Source: JAPLJC01 sp052326585
Lineage (GTDB): Bacteria; Desulfobacterota; Desulfobaccia; Desulfobaccales; 0-14-0-80-60-11
Direction: 5' to 3'
DNA length: 64,000 nt
Assembly: GCA_052326585.1 (NCBI GenBank)
Contig: JBKQLU010000003.1
Coordinates: forward strand, 124,001-188,000
The notes under the pieces were generated by a model. It made no database searches, was not told the origin of the DNA, and saw nothing but the letters and a program-made list of their open reading frames with translations. Below, in pieces: positions 26,465 through 34,788 of the stretch; the stretch's first letter is position 1; each line of letters begins with the position of its first letter. The translations under genes and the position numbers were made by a program.

Positions 26465-26498
26465 TACTGCTCACTGCTTACTGCTTACTGCTCACAGG
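26465..26498. repeat. heptamer tandem repeat (YACTGCT)n before dapB
   Basis: Four units TACTGCT, CACTGCT, TACTGCT, TACTGCT run straight into the dapB ribosome binding site (CACAGGAGG). This is the reverse complement of the array at 2608-2642. Confidence 0.7.
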
Positions 26499-26506
26499 AG
26501 GTTATC

Positions 26507-27310
26507 ATGATCAAGGCCATCGTTTCCGGCGCCGCGGGGCGCATGGGCGGCCGGATCATTCACCTGTTGGAGGCGGAGGCGGGGATCACCCTGGCCGGCG
26601 CCTGCGAGCAGCCGGACCAGGCCGCGGTGGGGAAAGATGTCGGCGAGGTGGTGGGCTTGCCGCCCAAGGGCCTCCAGGTGGCGGGCTCCCTGGCCGAGGT
26701 CCTCCCGCAGGGGGAGGTGGTCATCGAGTTCAGCCACCCCGAGCCGTCGCTCCACCATCTGCGGGAGGTGGCGGCCGCCGGCAAGGCCATGGTCCTGGGC
26801 ACCACCGGATTTTCCCCGGCCCAGGTCGCCGAGATCCACGCCCTGGGGGCCCGGACCCGCCTGGTGTTCGCCCCCAACATGAGCGTCGGGGTGAACCTGA
26901 TGTTCAAGGTGGTGGCCGACGTTGCCCGGGTGCTGGCGACGGGCTACGACGTCGAGATCGTCGAGGCCCACCACCACCTGAAAAAGGACGCGCCCAGCGG
27001 CACCGCGCTGAAGCTGGGCCAGGTCATCGCCCAGGCCCTGGGGCGGGACCTGGAGAAGGTCGGAGTCTATGCCCGCCAGGGCATCATCGGCGCACGCCGC
27101 CCGGAGGAGATCGGCATTCAGACGGTGCGCGCCGGGGATATCGTCGGGGAACACACCGTGCTCTTCGGGGGTATTGGCGAGAGGTTGGAGATCATCCACC
27201 GGGCCCACAGCCGGGACAACTTCGCCCGGGGGGCGCTCCGGGCCGCCCACTGGGTGGTGGCCCAGCCGCCGGCCTGTTACGACATGCAAGACGTCTTGGG
27301 GTTGAAGTGA
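26507..27310 (+). CDS. dapB: 4-hydroxy-tetrahydrodipicolinate reductase
   Basis: The 267-residue NAD(P)H-dependent reductase begins MIKAIVSGAAGRMGGRIIHL, the nucleotide-binding loop. The substrate-binding and catalytic region EAHHHLKKDAPSGTALKLG (about 154-172) holds the His-His and Lys residues of the family. GTTGF is also present. CAGGAGG lies 8 nt before the ATG. It is fourth in the lysine cluster; an AT-rich gene separates it from the FAH-dapL pair. Confidence 0.96.
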   Translation: MIKAIVSGAAGRMGGRIIHLLEAEAGITLAGACEQPDQAAVGKDVGEVVGLPPKGLQVAGSLAEVLPQGEVVIEFSHPEPSLHHLREVAAAGKAMVLGTTGFSPAQVAEIHALGARTRLVFAPNMSVGVNLMFKVVADVARVLATGYDVEIVEAHHHLKKDAPSGTALKLGQVIAQALGRDLEKVGVYARQGIIGARRPEEIGIQTVRAGDIVGEHTVLFGGIGERLEIIHRAHSRDNFARGALRAAHWVVAQPPACYDMQDVLGLK

Positions 27311-27361
27311 ACGAGTTAATGGATAGCGACCGCCTTTTTCCGGATTAAATAGGGGGGAAAT

Positions 27362-28165
27362 ATGGGATACACTTATTATGGAGACCTTTTGGGTATTTCT
27401 GGATATTATAACCTTAGTGCAAAATTAGCTTATAGAAAACTTAATGAGTTTTACGACACTACATTTTATTCTTTATCTGATTATTGTAATAATAATCCCA
27501 ATGTTAAGGTTAATATGTTCAGCGATAGTATTTTAATTTGGGGAGATGATTCGCTTAAAATTTTAGAAGAACTCCAACAAGTTTATATTAAGTTACTCCA
27601 TAAAAGACTATTATTAAGAGGAGCGATAGTAGATGGCAAATTGCAAATGGATGATGCACGGTTGGAATTAAAGAATTATAAGAAAATGCTGCCAAAAGAT
27701 GATAAACTGGCAAGAGCGGTAGGCTTACAGGCAGCGCAAAAGGGGGCAAGATTGCTAATTGAAAATCGATTAGCCGATAAATTGTTGAGTGCTAAAAAGG
27801 AATGGCTAACAATTGAAGGTTATAATAATGATATAAAAAAATCAAACACACCCTTTGTGCCATATGAAAGTGTTTTAAGGAGAATATGTCCTACTAATGA
27901 TAATAATGGTTATGAATTATTGTATTTTTGGGCACCACAAAGGGATTTTGGGCACGAAGAAGTAGATTATAAAGATATAATAGAAGAATTATATGAAAAT
28001 TTTAAAATGTATAAAGATAAAATAGCGGATCATTATAAATCGACAATTGATCTTTTAAGGCGTTGTCAATTAAGGCAAAATTATACAATGGACTATGGCC
28101 CCTCACCGGTGAACTCGTGCGATAATTTCTTATCAAGGTGCCCGCCCTCCAATCCCACGGCCTGA
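27362..28165 (+). CDS. AT-rich hypothetical protein with cyclase-like fold motifs, possibly truncated
   Basis: The 267-residue protein begins MGYTYYGDLLGISGYYNLSA, with GGGGGG/AAAT ahead of the ATG. The pattern YGDLLGIS ... VNMFSDSILIWGDD ... LLLRGAIVDGKLQMD matches a group of uncharacterised proteins whose core resembles class III nucleotidyl cyclases (Asp-loop-strand, SDS and RGAI strands). I cannot tell whether the metal-binding residues are active. Base composition is far more AT-rich than both neighbours up to about 28090. It then jumps to host-like GC, so the last 25 residues (MDYGPSPVNSCDNF...) look like read-through into flanking DNA. This is a horizontally acquired insertion inside the lysine cluster. 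Confidence 0.65.
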   Translation: MGYTYYGDLLGISGYYNLSAKLAYRKLNEFYDTTFYSLSDYCNNNPNVKVNMFSDSILIWGDDSLKILEELQQVYIKLLHKRLLLRGAIVDGKLQMDDARLELKNYKKMLPKDDKLARAVGLQAAQKGARLLIENRLADKLLSAKKEWLTIEGYNNDIKKSNTPFVPYESVLRRICPTNDNNGYELLYFWAPQRDFGHEEVDYKDIIEELYENFKMYKDKIADHYKSTIDLLRRCQLRQNYTMDYGPSPVNSCDNFLSRCPPSNPTA

Positions 28166-28229
28166 AGAATTTAAGGCCCCGAAATGCAATGTCGGGGATG
28201 GGTCCCATCTTCGGCACGAGAGAGATCGG

Positions 28230-28466
28230 ATGAAGGTAGTCTATGTTTTCTATACGCGGATTGGTCCTTTCTACATCGGAGAACAGAACGGTCGTTTCCA
28301 TCCGATATACGATGACGAGAGCCTGGGAAGCTACGAGAATGCATGGCAGGCAGCAGAGGACCTGGCAGGCGGCCATACCTTCTCCATTTCACCCGGAATT
28401 GACACGGCAACCCTGGGTATCCCTGCGGAACTCGGGGAATGGGGAAAAATAGACAATTATCCTTGA
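28230..28466 (+). CDS. small hypothetical protein (78 aa)
   Basis: The 78-residue protein begins MKVVYVFYTRIGPFYIGEQN after GAGAGAG. It contains GRFHPIYDDESLGSYENAWQAAEDLAGGH and ends GIDTATLGIPAELGEWGKI. Proteins of this pattern (short, with a conserved DLAGGH and a C-terminal xLGIPxxLxEW) are scattered in Proteobacteria without known function. GC content is host-like. A competing frame (28243-28452) has poorer composition. Confidence 0.6.
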   Translation: MKVVYVFYTRIGPFYIGEQNGRFHPIYDDESLGSYENAWQAAEDLAGGHTFSISPGIDTATLGIPAELGEWGKIDNYP

Positions 28467-28526
28467 TGAATGTTTGGTGAAGATTGTTAATGGGTCCATT
28501 TGGGGGTCGCATATTTATCTCCTCTC

Positions 28527-28562
28527 CCCCGATGGGAGAGAAGGTTAGGGTGAGGGGGGATT
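28527..28562. repeat. CTCTCCCCC..GGGAGAG dispersed palindrome
   Basis: CTCCTCTCCCCCGATGGGAG, followed by AGAAGGTTAGGGTGAGGGGG, is a member of the family at 41691-41802. It lies in the gap upstream of the FAH-family gene. Confidence 0.6.
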
Positions 28563-28613
28563 CAATCTCTCTTGCGCTCCCATTAATCAATAATGTTTAC
28601 GGGGTAAAATAAG

Positions 28614-29390
28614 ATGCGCATCGTACGCTTTGAGTTGCAGGGCCGGACTGGTTACGGCGTCATTGAAGGCGAAAAGATTTCGGTCCTCTGGGGCGCCCCC
28701 TATGAGGGCGGGTGGGCCAAGACCACCGGGGAGGTGCTTTCCCTGCCGGAGGTTACCCTGCTGGCGCCCTGCGAACCCAGCAAGATTATGGCCGTGGGCA
28801 TCAACTACCGGGAACACTCCGCGGAGACCGGCATCCCTGTGCCCCCCGAACCGCTGCTGTTTATGAAGCCCAGCACTGCCGTGATCGGGCCGGACGCGGA
28901 GATCGTCTATCCCGAGATGAGCCAAAGGGTCGATTACGAGGCGGAGCTGGCGGTGGTTATCGGCAAGACCGCTTACCACGTCCGGGAGCAGGACTTCCGG
29001 GAGTACGTGCTGGGTTATACCTGCATGAACGACGTCACCGCCCGGGATTTGCAAAGGAAAGACAGCCAGTACACCCGCTCCAAGGGCTTCGATACCTTTG
29101 CGCCCCTGGGCCCCTGGATCGAAACCGAGATCCAAGACCCGGATAACCTGACGGTGGAATCCTTTCTGAACGGGGAGCGCCGCCAACACGGGAACACCGG
29201 CGACATGGTCTACGGGGTGGCCTACCTGGTCTCTTACATCTCCCGGATCATGACCCTGCTGCCGGGCGACGTCATCGCCACCGGCACCCCCGCGGGCATC
29301 GCCCCTATGCAGCCCGGCGACGTGGTGGAGGTGAAGATAGAAGGTATCGGCGCCTTGCGCAACCGTCTGGTGGCAGGGAAAGTGGAGTAG
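28614..29390 (+). CDS. fumarylacetoacetate hydrolase family protein
   Basis: This 258-residue FAH-fold enzyme carries the family features KIMAVGINYREHSAE (about 58), the metal-binding acidic set in VDYEAELAVVIGK (about 104-116), LGYTCMNDVTARDLQ (about 135) and ATGTPAGI (about 222). Members hydrolyse C-C bonds in 2-oxo acids, act as acylpyruvases or decarboxylate oxaloacetate; the substrate cannot be read from sequence. Its TAG is followed immediately by the dapL ATG, so the two are co-translated. A role in clearing or supplying an oxo-acid near the lysine pathway is possible but speculative. Confidence 0.9.
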   Translation: MRIVRFELQGRTGYGVIEGEKISVLWGAPYEGGWAKTTGEVLSLPEVTLLAPCEPSKIMAVGINYREHSAETGIPVPPEPLLFMKPSTAVIGPDAEIVYPEMSQRVDYEAELAVVIGKTAYHVREQDFREYVLGYTCMNDVTARDLQRKDSQYTRSKGFDTFAPLGPWIETEIQDPDNLTVESFLNGERRQHGNTGDMVYGVAYLVSYISRIMTLLPGDVIATGTPAGIAPMQPGDVVEVKIEGIGALRNRLVAGKVE

Positions 29391-30560
29391 ATGACTCCCT
29401 TTTTCAAACCGGCGGCCCGCCTGAACCTGATCCCGCCTTATCTCTTCAAGGCGATTGACGACAAGAAGGCCGAGGTCAAGGCCCGGGGGGTGGACATTAT
29501 CGACCTGGGGGTGGGCGATCCGGACCTGCCCACCCCGCGCTTCATCGTGGAAAGGCTGATGGAGGCGGCCCAGGACGCCGCCACCCACCACTACCCGGCC
29601 TATTCCGGCATGAACCTCTTCCGGGAGGCGGTGGCCCGCTGGTACGGCAAACGCTTCGGGGTGGACCTGGACCCGGAGCGCGAGGTCCTTACCCTCATCG
29701 GCTCCAAGGAGGGGATTGCCCATCTACCCCTGGGGATCAACGATCCCGAAGACCTCAACCTGATGACCACCCCGGGCTATCCGGTGTACCAGATAGGCAC
29801 CCTGCTGGCCGGAGGTTCTTGCCACTTCCTGCCCCTGACCCGGGAAAACGGCTTCCTGCCGGACCTTAACGCCATCCCGCCCCAGGTGGCCCGGGACGCC
29901 AAGGCGTTGTTCTTCAACTACCCCAACAACCCTACGGCTGCGGTCGCGGACCTCGATTTCTTTGCCAGGGTGGCGGCCTTCTGCCGGGAGTATGGCATCA
30001 TTGCGGTGCATGATGCGGCCTACACCGAGCTCGCCTTCGACGGTTTCAAGCCCCCCAGTTTTTTGGAGGCGCCCGGGGCCAAGGAGGTGGGCATCGAGTT
30101 CCATTCCCTCTCCAAGACCTACAACATGACCGGCTGGCGCCTGGGTATGGCGGTGGGCTCGGCCGCGGTGCTGGCGGCCCTGGGCAAGGTCAAGAGCAAC
30201 ATCGACTCCGGGGTCTTTGACGCCATCCAGTTGGCGGGCATCGCCGCCCTGGATTCGGACCAGAGCTGCGTCAAGGAGAACTGCGCCATCCTTCAGGAGC
30301 GTCGGGACCTCCTGGTGGGAGGCCTGAAAAAGCTGGGTTACGACCTTGCACCCCCCAAGGCCACCTTCTACGTCTGGCTGCCGACGCCGCCGGGCCTGAC
30401 CTCACTGGGCTTCACCACCCACCTGCTGGAGCAGACCGGCATCGTCACCATCCCGGGGCACGGCCTGGGCGCCCCCGGCGAGGGTTACGTGCGCCTGGCC
30501 CTGACCGTGCCCAAGGAGCGTATCGAAGAAGCCCTGGAGCGACTGAAAAAGATCGGTTAA
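29391..30560 (+). CDS. dapL: LL-diaminopimelate aminotransferase
   Basis: This 389-residue fold-type I PLP aminotransferase converts tetrahydrodipicolinate directly to LL-DAP, bypassing the succinylase or acetylase branches (dapD/dapE are absent here). Visible motifs are IDLGVGDPDLPTP (about 39), HHYPAYSGMNLFREAVA (about 64), FFNYPNNPTAAV (about 177) and the PLP lysine in SLSKTYNMTGWRLGMAVG (about 238). Location in the dap cluster supports DapL over other class I aminotransferases. Confidence 0.93.
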   Translation: MTPFFKPAARLNLIPPYLFKAIDDKKAEVKARGVDIIDLGVGDPDLPTPRFIVERLMEAAQDAATHHYPAYSGMNLFREAVARWYGKRFGVDLDPEREVLTLIGSKEGIAHLPLGINDPEDLNLMTTPGYPVYQIGTLLAGGSCHFLPLTRENGFLPDLNAIPPQVARDAKALFFNYPNNPTAAVADLDFFARVAAFCREYGIIAVHDAAYTELAFDGFKPPSFLEAPGAKEVGIEFHSLSKTYNMTGWRLGMAVGSAAVLAALGKVKSNIDSGVFDAIQLAGIAALDSDQSCVKENCAILQERRDLLVGGLKKLGYDLAPPKATFYVWLPTPPGLTSLGFTTHLLEQTGIVTIPGHGLGAPGEGYVRLALTVPKERIEEALERLKKIG

Positions 30561-30681
30561 GGGAGAAAGCTACCCAACTGTGGAACCGGCTGCTGGCCGG
30601 CAGCGGCGGGTGGGTGGTTTCGCTCTATGACGGCGCCTGAGAGGCGCCCTTAATATTTTACAAAGATATGATCCAGATCCC

Positions 30682-31869
30682 ATGAGCCGAGACCTATTCA
30701 GGAAGACCTGGCTGGAGCGCCATCCCAAAAAGATGATCTTTCTCCTGGTCTTCCTGGTCGTCTGCAGCCTGGCACTGCTGAGCGAAAAGATCCTGGCCCT
30801 TAAGGCCGGCTCGCTCTCGCATCCCCTGGGGGTGAAACGATTTATCAAATTACGGGAATTTGAACCGGGTTACGCCGCGGTGCTCCTCCCCAGCCCTGAG
30901 GCCATGGCCCAATCGGACACCCTGGAGCGGCGGCCATATATCGTCAGGGTGGATGAAAACGGCTTCATCATGCCTGCCAAGGTTCATGAGCACCCGGACC
31001 TGACCCTGGTGTTTTTGGGAGGCTCTACCACCGAAGACATCTATGATGATGAAAATAACCGCTTTCCTTATCTGGCCGGCCACTTGCTGGAAGAGAGCAC
31101 CCAACTTCGGGTAAATTCCTACAATGCCGCCAAGAGCGGCAACGATTCCCTGCACTCCCTCGATGTCCTGCTGAACAAGGTGGTGCCTCTCAAACCCGAT
31201 ATAGTGGCGATGATGCACAATATCAATGACCTGAGCATCCTGCTCCTGGAAAAGAGCTACTGGAACAAGAACCCGTATAGATCGCCCCTGATCGAGGAAA
31301 AGCCCGACTGGCGGACGGTGGGCAAGAATCTGCAGGAGACCTTCCAGTTGGCCCGGGACCTGGTGGTCCCCAATCTTTACGCCGCCTTGCACCGCTTGCT
31401 GCACGCCGAGGGCAAGTCCAAGGCCGATGAATTCCAGCAGGTCAGGGGCCAAAAAATCGAGGTGAATCAAGATTTCCTGGTGCGGGAATTCGCCCGCAAC
31501 CTCCAGACATTCATCAATATCTGCCGGGCCCGGGGGATCACCCCGGTTCTTTTGACCATGCCCAGCCGCCTGAAGGACGACCCCGACCCCTTGATCCGCA
31601 GGCTGATGCAGCGCCTGGAGGATCAGAACGGCATAAGCTACCGGGATTTTAAGGGAGCCTTCGACCGCTTCAACCAGGAAATCCGGGGAGTGGCGGCCCA
31701 AAACCGGGTGCTCCTGGTGGATCTGGCCCGGGAAATCCCCCCGGAGAAAGAATATATGTCGGACGTGGTCCATTTCAACCCGGCGGGTTCCCGGCTGGTG
31801 GCCCAAAAGATCGCCGCCGGCCTGGCGCCGGGTCTGGCCACCTTGCCGAAACGGCCGCAGGGCCATTAA
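30682..31869 (+). CDS. membrane-anchored SGNH/GDSL-type hydrolase
   Basis: The 395-residue protein has one N-terminal TM helix (about 19-37, MIFLLVFLVVCSLALLSEKI) preceded by basic residues, so the catalytic domain faces the periplasm. SGNH blocks are FLGGSTTEDIYDD (nucleophile Ser, about 113-115), NAAKSGNDSLHSLD (Gly/Asn) and SDVVHFNPAGSRLVA (Asp and His, about 360-374). Such proteins deacylate or acetylate cell-surface polysaccharides or lipids. No polysaccharide cluster is adjacent. GC content is host-like. Confidence 0.8.
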   Translation: MSRDLFRKTWLERHPKKMIFLLVFLVVCSLALLSEKILALKAGSLSHPLGVKRFIKLREFEPGYAAVLLPSPEAMAQSDTLERRPYIVRVDENGFIMPAKVHEHPDLTLVFLGGSTTEDIYDDENNRFPYLAGHLLEESTQLRVNSYNAAKSGNDSLHSLDVLLNKVVPLKPDIVAMMHNINDLSILLLEKSYWNKNPYRSPLIEEKPDWRTVGKNLQETFQLARDLVVPNLYAALHRLLHAEGKSKADEFQQVRGQKIEVNQDFLVREFARNLQTFINICRARGITPVLLTMPSRLKDDPDPLIRRLMQRLEDQNGISYRDFKGAFDRFNQEIRGVAAQNRVLLVDLAREIPPEKEYMSDVVHFNPAGSRLVAQKIAAGLAPGLATLPKRPQGH

Positions 31870-31935
31870 TCGCAGGGCGATCCTATTGTCATATTTTCAG
31901 ATTTTGGTCTAATAAATAAGGCGGTCAACAATATT

Positions 31936-32493
31936 ATGTCCCTGGGATTTGCCGCCATCACCGCGGCCAAGCCGGTCATCGCCTTTATCGGCCTGGGGTC
32001 CAACCTGGGAGATCCCGCGGCCCAGGTGCGCCGGGCCCTGACGGGGCTGGCCGCCCTGGACGAGGTTGAGCTGGTGCGGGTCTCCGGATTTTACCTAAAC
32101 CCGCCCCTGGGGCCGGCGAATCAGCCCTGGTACGTAAATGGCGTGGCCCAGGTGCGCACCCGCCTGACCGCAGAGGAACTGTTGCGGGTCCTGGCCTGGC
32201 TGGAAGCCGCCCTGGGCCGGGTCCCTGGGGAGCGCTGGGGACCGCGGCTGATCGACCTGGACCTGCTGCTGTACGACGGCGAGGTCGCCTGCACCCCGGA
32301 ACTGGTCCTGCCCCATCCGGAGATGCACCGGCGGGCCTTTGTTTTGGTGCCCCTGGCCGAGATCGCCCCGGACGCCTGGCACCCGGGGCTCAAGAAGAGC
32401 GCCGCCCGGCTCCTGGCGGAGCTTTCGCCTGCGGCGCGACAGGCGGTAAAACCCATGCCGGTTGAGGAAAAAAGGCCATGCCCCGTCTATTAA
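31936..32493 (+). CDS. folK: 2-amino-4-hydroxy-6-hydroxymethyldihydropteridine pyrophosphokinase
   Basis: The 185-residue folate-biosynthesis enzyme transfers pyrophosphate from ATP to hydroxymethyl-dihydropterin. Typical motifs are AFIGLGSNLGDPAAQVRRAL (about 16-35) and RWGPRLIDLDLLLYDGEV (about 97-114, metal-binding Asp residues), then LPHPEMHRRAFVLVPLAEI. A short N-terminal extension (MSLGFAAITAAKPV) precedes the usual start. The 3' end overlaps the YHS gene by 16 bp. Confidence 0.94.
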   Translation: MSLGFAAITAAKPVIAFIGLGSNLGDPAAQVRRALTGLAALDEVELVRVSGFYLNPPLGPANQPWYVNGVAQVRTRLTAEELLRVLAWLEAALGRVPGERWGPRLIDLDLLLYDGEVACTPELVLPHPEMHRRAFVLVPLAEIAPDAWHPGLKKSAARLLAELSPAARQAVKPMPVEEKRPCPVY

Positions 32494-32738
32494 GTGGTTT
32501 ACTCCTGGGCTATCTGATCTACTGGGGGGTCCGCAAGCTGGCCCGATCCCTGGGCCTGTGGCCCCAGGCGCCCCGGCCGGTGGCCAGGGGAGGGGAACCG
32601 GATGTGCTGGTCCAGGACCCGGTCTGCCAGACCTTCATCCCCCGCAAAGAGGCCTTGAAGGCGGAAAAGGACGGAAAAGTCTATTTTTTCTGTTCCGAAG
32701 GCTGTTTAAAGCGTTTCCAACGTAGTGGCGGCAATTAA
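32478..32738 (+). CDS. membrane-anchored YHS/TRASH-type protein
   Basis: This 86-residue protein has an N-terminal hydrophobic helix (LLSGLLLGYLIYWGVRKL) and a C-terminal YHS-like metal-binding motif VQDPVCQTFIP...YFFCSEGCLKRF. Three cysteines could hold a transition metal. The family (PP0621-like) has no known function but occurs near folate, tRNA-modification and translation genes. The start ATG overlaps folK and follows GAGGAAAAAAGG. Confidence 0.8.
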   Translation: MPRLLSGLLLGYLIYWGVRKLARSLGLWPQAPRPVARGGEPDVLVQDPVCQTFIPRKEALKAEKDGKVYFFCSEGCLKRFQRSGGN

Positions 32739-32764
32739 TTTTTATGATATGTTAAGAGGTCATA

Positions 32765-33424
32765 ATGAAATTCTTCATCGACACCGCCAACTTGGAAGAG
32801 ATTCGCGAGGCCCACGACCTGGGTCTGGTGGACGGGGTGACCACCAACCCCAGCCTCTGCGCCCAGGCCGGGATCAAGACCGATAAAGAGTTTGAAAAAC
32901 TTATCGGCCAGATTTGCGAAGCGGTCCAGGGGCCGGTGAGCGCCGAAGTGACGGCCACCGATGAAGTGGGCATGCTCCAGCAAGCCCGTCACCTGGCCAA
33001 GATCCACCAATGGGTGGCGGTGAAGATTCCCATGACCCCCGACGGCCTTAAGGCCACCCGCGTCCTGGCGGCGGAGGGGATCAGAGTCAACGTCACCCTG
33101 ATCTTCCAGCCCCTCCAGGCCATGCTGGCCGCCAAGGCGGGCGCCGCCTATGTCAGTCCTTTTATCGGCCGCCTGGATGACATCGGCCACCGGGGCATGG
33201 AAATCGTGGAGCAGACCGTCACCATCTTCGAAAATTACGGCTTCGACACCGAAATCATCGTGGCCTCGGTGCGCCATCCCCTGCACGTCCTGGAAGGCGC
33301 CCTGGCAGGCGCCGATATCGCCACCATCCCTTACGGGGTGCTGATGCAGTTGCTGAAACACCCCTTGACGGATGCAGGGTTGAAAAAGTTCCTGGAGGAT
33401 TGGGAAAAGGCTCGCAAGTCCTAA
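32765..33424 (+). CDS. fsa: transaldolase / fructose-6-phosphate aldolase family
   Basis: This 219-residue short-form transaldolase starts MKFFIDTANLEEIREAHDLG and has the signature VDGVTTNPSL (about 24-33). The Schiff-base lysine lies in VAVKIPMT (about 87) and the tail of the active site in YVSPFIGRLDD (about 132). Short members act as transaldolase or as fructose-6-phosphate aldolase; sequence alone does not separate them. AGAGG lies 5 nt before the ATG. Confidence 0.92.
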   Translation: MKFFIDTANLEEIREAHDLGLVDGVTTNPSLCAQAGIKTDKEFEKLIGQICEAVQGPVSAEVTATDEVGMLQQARHLAKIHQWVAVKIPMTPDGLKATRVLAAEGIRVNVTLIFQPLQAMLAAKAGAAYVSPFIGRLDDIGHRGMEIVEQTVTIFENYGFDTEIIVASVRHPLHVLEGALAGADIATIPYGVLMQLLKHPLTDAGLKKFLEDWEKARKS

Positions 33425-33532
33425 GGCTATTTTGCTAAGCGGAGAGAACCCAGTTGTAGGGTCGCACCTTGGTGGTCGGCCTGAGATCTATGCGGGCGCA
33501 CCCGGAGGTGCGCCCCATTACGCTCGTTTGCG

Positions 33533-34120
33533 ATGAATCAGTCAGAGACCAACATCTGGAGCACCCCGAACCTCCTCACCGGCACGCGCATTGCCGTGAT
33601 CCCGCTGGTGGTGGTCCTCTTACTGTTCCCCGGACGCCTGGCCAGCTTTCTGGCGGGTTTCTGCTTTCTGCTGGCCGGGGCCACCGACTTTCTGGATGGC
33701 TACCTGGCCCGGCGCCATTCCCAGGTGAGCCGTTTCGGCAAATTCCTGGACCCGCTGGCGGACAAGCTGCTGGTCTCCGCGGCCCTCATCATGCTTATTC
33801 CTCTGGGCCGGGTTCCGGCCTGGATAGCCTTTCTTATCGTGGGCCGGGAACTGACGGTCACGGGGTTAAGGGGTCTGGCCGCCGCCGAGGGCATCATCCT
33901 GGCCGCGGACCGCTGGGGCAAGGCCAAGACCACCCTGCAAATGACAGCCTTAACCGCCTTGATTTTCCACTACCCCTTCCTGTCCATCAACCTGCAACGG
34001 CTGGGCCTGGTCCTTCTCTGGATGGCCCTTATCATCACCCTGGTTTCCGGGGTCAGCTATTTCCTGGCCTTCTTCGGGCAACAACTGAAAGGCCGTAATC
34101 ATGACAACCACGGCTCTTAA
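33533..34120 (+). CDS. pgsA: CDP-diacylglycerol-glycerol-3-phosphate 3-phosphatidyltransferase
   Basis: The 195-residue polytopic inner-membrane enzyme makes phosphatidylglycerophosphate. It begins with the family-typical NIWSTPNLLTGTRIAVIPLV and carries the CDP-alcohol motif DFLDGYLAR followed by GKFLDPLADKL (about 62-88). Length and N-terminus match PgsA. The product would be dephosphorylated by PgpA (encoded at 45.8 kb). It is 24 bp ahead of rpsT. Confidence 0.92.
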   Translation: MNQSETNIWSTPNLLTGTRIAVIPLVVVLLLFPGRLASFLAGFCFLLAGATDFLDGYLARRHSQVSRFGKFLDPLADKLLVSAALIMLIPLGRVPAWIAFLIVGRELTVTGLRGLAAAEGIILAADRWGKAKTTLQMTALTALIFHYPFLSINLQRLGLVLLWMALIITLVSGVSYFLAFFGQQLKGRNHDNHGS

Positions 34121-34144
34121 CGAGCCCCTTAACGGAGGACGACT

Positions 34145-34411
34145 TTGGCCAGACACCTTTCCGCCCTGAAACGGGCCCGACAGAACGAAAAGCGGCGGCT
34201 GCGCAACCAGGGGTGCAAGACCCGGGTAAAACACGCGGTGCGTGAGGTGCGTGCCGCGGCGGCGCAAAAAAATCCGGAAGCCGCGCAGGCTGCCCTGAAA
34301 AAAGCCGTGCCCACCATCGCCAGGGTAGCCGGCAAGGGCACTCTCCATTGGCGCAGCGCCGCCCGCAAAATCTCCCGCCTTACCCGGATGGTCCAGGCCT
34401 TGCAAGGTTAG
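34145..34411 (+). CDS. rpsT: 30S ribosomal protein S20
   Basis: The 88-residue, very basic, all-helical protein binds 16S rRNA. It starts at TTG after GGAGGACGAC and reads MARHLSALKRARQNEKRRLRNQ..., the standard S20 start. Start with TTG is common for rpsT and links to its autoregulation in enteric bacteria. The usual KR-rich middle and ARKISRLTRMVQAL end are intact. Confidence 0.95.
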   Translation: MARHLSALKRARQNEKRRLRNQGCKTRVKHAVREVRAAAAQKNPEAAQAALKKAVPTIARVAGKGTLHWRSAARKISRLTRMVQALQG

Positions 34412-34563
34412 TTAAAATGACGGGCTAAGCCCGCCTTGTAACCGCGCAGGTAAAGGTTTTCCAGGGCGGCCTGTGATAGCCAGGGTTGATGGTTAAAGGC
34501 GCACCCCCTAGGCGCGCACCGGTGCCGTTTCAGCCACCCAGGTGATATGCCCCTGGTTTTGGG

Positions 34564-34788
34564 TTAGCGAGAAACCTGATAAATCACAGGCCGATAACGC
34601 GGGGGCGGAATGGGTTTGCCTGCCTGATCCGCCGCTGCCAACCACGCCTTTTTCGCCTGCTCCACCTCCGCCAGGGCCTGCTCCGGGGTTTGCCCGAAGG
34701 CCGAACAGGAATCCAGATCGGGGATGTCGGCGATGTAGCCGCGGTCTTCGTCGCTGTAAAAGATGTTGATGTGGTAGTCCCCCATCAT
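34564..34788 (-). CDS. hicB: HicB-like antitoxin
   Basis: The 74-residue protein has the HicB partial RNase-H-like fold: YHINIFYSDEDRGYIADIPDLDSCSAFGQTPEQALAEVE. There is no C-terminal DNA-binding domain; the tail (PIPPPRYRPVIYQVSR) is short, as in many minimal HicB proteins. It overlaps the stop of the preceding hicA reading frame (ATGATG), typical hicAB coupling. Since hicA is frameshifted, this antitoxin may be a relic. Confidence 0.85.
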   Translation of the reverse strand: MMGDYHINIFYSDEDRGYIADIPDLDSCSAFGQTPEQALAEVEQAKKAWLAAADQAGKPIPPPRYRPVIYQVSR

